A stretch of DNA of 6,828 bases from the NCBI GenBank assembly GCA_934096785.1, contig CAKONA010000057.1, positions 1 through 6,828 of the forward strand. Reading direction: 5' to 3'. The stretch's first letter is position 1. The number at the start of each line of letters is the position of its first letter. Shown here in pieces: positions 4,708-6,828 of the stretch. A program made the translations under genes and the position numbers. Below the pieces are notes generated by a model, which was given only the letters and a program-made list of their open reading frames with translations, was not told where the DNA came from and ran no database searches. This stretch comes from an uncultured Bacilli bacterium. Lineage in GTDB: Bacteria > Bacillota_I > Bacilli_A > RF39 > UBA660.

Positions 4708-5406
4708 ATGAAAGAAGACAAAATAAAAGAAATGTTAGAAAGTGAACGTCCAAGAGAACGTATGTTATCACTTGGAACCAATAACTTATCAAATGAAGAA
4801 TTAATATCAATAATACTTAAAACAGGGACTTGTGGTTATTCTGTCAAAACATTATCAAGAAATATCCTTTGTGAATTAGATGATATTACATCTCTAAAGG
4901 ACATGACAATCAACAAATTAACCAAAATAAAAGGAATAGGCAAAGTAAAAGCAATAGAACTATTATCAGCTGTTGAACTAGGAAAAAGAGTCTATTACGC
5001 AAATGAACAAAAAGAAATAAAACTAAATAATTCAAGAAAAATATACGAATACTTTAAAAATATATTCGCGTATGAAAAACAAGAGAATTTCTATGCATTA
5101 TATCTTGATACAAAATCAAAATTAATATCATTTAAACTTCTCTTTAAAGGAACACTTAACTCATCAACTGTACATCCAAGAGAAGTATTTAAATATGCAT
5201 TCTTAGAAAGTGCTGCAAGTATAGTAGTAATTCATAATCATCCAAGTGGAGATGCTAATCCTAGCAAAGAAGACATTGAAGTAACTGAATCCCTAATGAA
5301 AATAGGCGGTATAGTTAAAATACCAGTAGTAGATCACATAATAATCGGAAGAGAAGAGTATTATAGTTTTTATGAATATATGAGTTCAATCAAGAATAAG
5401 ATATAA
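4708..5406 (+). CDS. radC: RadC family JAB/MPN domain protein
   Basis: The 232-residue protein is full length for RadC. It has the N-terminal RPRERM motif (14-19), a helix-hairpin-helix KIKGIGKVKA (73-82), and a C-terminal JAMM metalloprotease-like domain with HNHPSG (176-181), SKED with Asp189, and a candidate Glu126. These would bind a metal ion, but the biochemical role of RadC is unsettled; early links to DNA repair were not upheld. ATG 4708 is chosen over an in-frame GTG at 4663 because AGGAGG (4696-4701) sits 6 bases upstream. It heads the run radC, spoIVFA-like, spoIVFB. In Bacillus radC is followed by mreBCD and minCD before spoIVFAB; those five genes are absent here. This is the chromosomal RadC context, not a phage or plasmid one. 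Confidence 0.93.
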   Translation: MKEDKIKEMLESERPRERMLSLGTNNLSNEELISIILKTGTCGYSVKTLSRNILCELDDITSLKDMTINKLTKIKGIGKVKAIELLSAVELGKRVYYANEQKEIKLNNSRKIYEYFKNIFAYEKQENFYALYLDTKSKLISFKLLFKGTLNSSTVHPREVFKYAFLESAASIVVIHNHPSGDANPSKEDIEVTESLMKIGGIVKIPVVDHIIIGREEYYSFYEYMSSIKNKI

Positions 5407-5407
5407 C

Positions 5408-5965
5408 ATGACATACGAAGAATATAAAAATAATAAAAACCACAAAGAACCAAGTAATAACAACTTCTTTAAAAATTTACTTAGTAGATTCCTAACAATA
5501 ATAGTTTTCACTTTACTTGTAATCATTATCAGTAATAATAGTCCGACATTTAAGTCATTCATTGTTGATAAAGTATTAAATTCTACCTTTGATTTTAGTA
5601 TCGTGAATAAATTAATAGGCAACGTAACTGACATTTTCAATACAAAAGATAATTCATTAAATGTATCTAAGGTCTATAAAGATAGTGAAAAATATAAAGA
5701 TGGAATCAAATACATATTAAATGGTGAAGAGAATGTCTATCTAACATCTTCAGGAATAGTAACATTCATTGGAGAAAAAGAAGGTTATAATAACACAATC
5801 ATCGTACAACAAAGTAATGGTTATTATGCATGGTATGGAAATGTAAAAGAAAGTGTTAAACTCTATGATTATGTAGAAAAAGACACAGTAATAGGTACAG
5901 CTACTGATGAATACTACTATGTACTTTTAAAAGATGATAAACCAGTAAACATAAATGAAAATTAA
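5408..5965 (+). CDS. spoIVFA: SpoIVFA-like membrane protein with degenerate LytM/M23 domain
   Basis: The 185-residue protein has a polar N-terminus, one membrane helix (about 28-42), a linker, and a C-terminal M23/LytM-like beta domain (about 107-178): GIVTFIGEKEGYNNTIIVQQ (116-135), then NGYYAWYGN and DTVIGTA. The zinc ligands of active M23 enzymes are missing, as in SpoIVFA. Known role of SpoIVFA: it holds SpoIVFB with BofA in the membrane around the forespore and controls when SpoIVFB cuts pro-sigma-K. It starts 1 base after the radC stop with no Shine-Dalgarno and overlaps the next gene by 11 bases, so all three should be translationally coupled. The name rests on the position before spoIVFB and on the domain layout more than on close sequence match. 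Confidence 0.75.
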   Translation: MTYEEYKNNKNHKEPSNNNFFKNLLSRFLTIIVFTLLVIIISNNSPTFKSFIVDKVLNSTFDFSIVNKLIGNVTDIFNTKDNSLNVSKVYKDSEKYKDGIKYILNGEENVYLTSSGIVTFIGEKEGYNNTIIVQQSNGYYAWYGNVKESVKLYDYVEKDTVIGTATDEYYYVLLKDDKPVNINEN

Positions 5966-6689
5966 TATAAAACCAAGTACATATATATGTCTATTATTAT
6001 CCTTTTTAGCAGGCTATTTTGAATACGCATATTTATTTCTTTTAACTATATTAATACATGAATGTGGTCATATGATATTTTCACTTATAATAGGCTTTAA
6101 ATTTGATAAGATAATAATCTATCCATTCGGAGGAATAACAATTTATAATGAAGACTTAAATGTAAGCACTAATAAAGAACTCTTCATCTTACTAGGAGGA
6201 ATAACATCCCAATTATTGTTTCTATTGTTTCTTTTTATTCTATATAACTATGGTTTTATAACAGATCATACATTCACAATAATAAAAAGAATCAATCTAA
6301 TACTTATATCATTTAACTTTATGCCAGTCTTACCACTAGATGGAGGAAAACTAACAAACATATTATTTGATAAATTCATGTCTTACAAACTATCTAATAC
6401 TATTAGTATAACAATAAGTATCCTTTTTATATGCATTTTTGCTTTGAAAAACAAGACAATTCTTGGTATAATACTAACACTATTTCTATTAAAGAGCATC
6501 ATTCTAGAAATAACAAACCAAAGTTTTAGATACAACAAGTTCTTACTTGAAAGATACATAAACGATTACAAATTCAAAAGTACAATAATAGTATCAAGTA
6601 TCTATAAGTTCAAAAGAGATAAATCTCATATAGTAAATAATACATTTGAAAAGAAAATTTTATCTAATATGTTTGACAGTAAGCAATAA
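5955..6689 (+). CDS. spoIVFB: SpoIVFB-like intramembrane zinc metalloprotease (M50)
   Basis: The 244-residue membrane protein has HECGH (35-39) in the second hydrophobic segment, giving zinc ligands His35 and His39 with Glu36, and the third ligand Asp129 in MPVLPLDGGKL (123-133). PFGGI (57-61) is also typical of the family. Several membrane helices fill residues 10-182. The soluble tail begins with YNKFLLERYI (193-202), as in SpoIVFB, but ends about 40 residues later, so the regulatory CBS domain seems lost or cut to a remnant; Bacillus SpoIVFB is about 288 residues. In Bacillus it cuts pro-sigma-K. The ATG has no Shine-Dalgarno and overlaps the upstream gene by 11 bases. No sigma-K gene is in view, so the substrate here is inferred only. 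Confidence 0.85.
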   Translation: MKINIKPSTYICLLLSFLAGYFEYAYLFLLTILIHECGHMIFSLIIGFKFDKIIIYPFGGITIYNEDLNVSTNKELFILLGGITSQLLFLLFLFILYNYGFITDHTFTIIKRINLILISFNFMPVLPLDGGKLTNILFDKFMSYKLSNTISITISILFICIFALKNKTILGIILTLFLLKSIILEITNQSFRYNKFLLERYINDYKFKSTIIVSSIYKFKRDKSHIVNNTFEKKILSNMFDSKQ

Positions 6690-6701
6690 ATATGCTAAAA
6701 T
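6673..6701 (+). promoter_or_regulatory. Near-consensus promoter of the rplU leader
   Basis: TTGACA (6673-6678), 17 bases, TAAAAT (6696-6701), with an extending TG at 6693-6694. The -35 lies within the last codons of spoIVFB. The expected start is at about 6708. This is one of the strongest promoters in the window, as expected for a ribosomal protein operon. Confidence 0.9.
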
Positions 6702-6707
6702 ACTCTT

Positions 6708-6801
6708 GTTTGTAGAAATCTTTCTCTACAACCGCATTGAGAAGGTTAATTAAAAAGAGCAATCTTACCTTAAGAGCGAGTCTTATTGAAGGAGGAATAA
6801 A
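6708..6801 (+). ncRNA. Structured 5' leader of rplU (probable L21 leader)
   Basis: The leader of about 94 bases holds a perfect 7-pair hairpin, TTGTAGA (6710-6716) with TCTACAA (6725-6731), followed by CCGCATTGAGAAGG and a second possible pairing (AAGGT/ACCTT). Firmicutes rplU operons are known to carry an L21 leader that binds the ribosomal protein or otherwise gives feedback control. The assignment rests mainly on position; the full consensus fold could not be checked. Confidence 0.65.
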
Positions 6802-6828
6802 ATGAAAGCAATATTCGTAACTGGTGGA
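6802..6828 (+). CDS. rplU: Ribosomal protein L21 (start only)
   Basis: Nine codons read MKAIFVTGG, resembling the start of L21 (M-x-A-I-x-x-TGG-K). AAGGAGG at 6789-6795 is 6 bases upstream. spoIVFB followed by rplU is the Bacillus order, with ysxB and rpmA expected beyond the window. Confidence 0.8.

Overview
The window is very AT-rich, densely packed Bacillota DNA. In-frame TGG codons encode Trp and no reading frame needs TGA as sense, so the standard bacterial code applies. Gene content and order (YlbJ- and YlbL-like genes; radC, spoIVFA-like, spoIVFB and then the start of rplU behind a leader RNA) match neighbourhoods known from Bacillus, in a shortened form. This fits an uncultured, reduced-genome Bacilli-type gut Firmicute that retains some sporulation genes. 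Species and strain cannot be told from the sequence.

Left (1-1931): a ylbJ-like membrane protein gene runs leftwards off the window. It is divergent from a ylbL-like PDZ/S16 (Lon-type) membrane protease, which ends in an intrinsic terminator. The two divergent promoters appear to overlap, and the ylbJ-like mRNA looks nearly leaderless.

Middle (1932-4660), apparently accessory: a secreted chymotrypsin-fold serine protease with a large propeptide, then two tandem, recently duplicated 134-residue lipoproteins of no named family. Their soluble domain resembles the second half of the protease's own propeptide. This suggests, as inference, membrane-anchored stand-alone propeptides acting as inhibitors or folding helpers. 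Next comes what looks like an undescribed type I toxin-antitoxin locus. A 30-residue hydrophobic peptide is encoded on the minus strand (4317-4409). A short, strongly promoted plus-strand RNA (about 4257-4328) converges on it and ends inside the toxin's stop region. The toxin mRNA can hide its Shine-Dalgarno in a stem. Its 5' end is complementary to its own possible 3' extension, which is the antisense of the small RNA. About 140 bases of nested inverted repeats separate this locus from radC.

Right (4660-6828): radC, a spoIVFA-like gene and spoIVFB are packed with a 1-base gap and an 11-base overlap, pointing to one translationally coupled operon. A near-consensus promoter inside the end of spoIVFB drives a structured leader of about 95 bases and the first nine codons of a gene that is almost certainly rplU (ribosomal protein L21).
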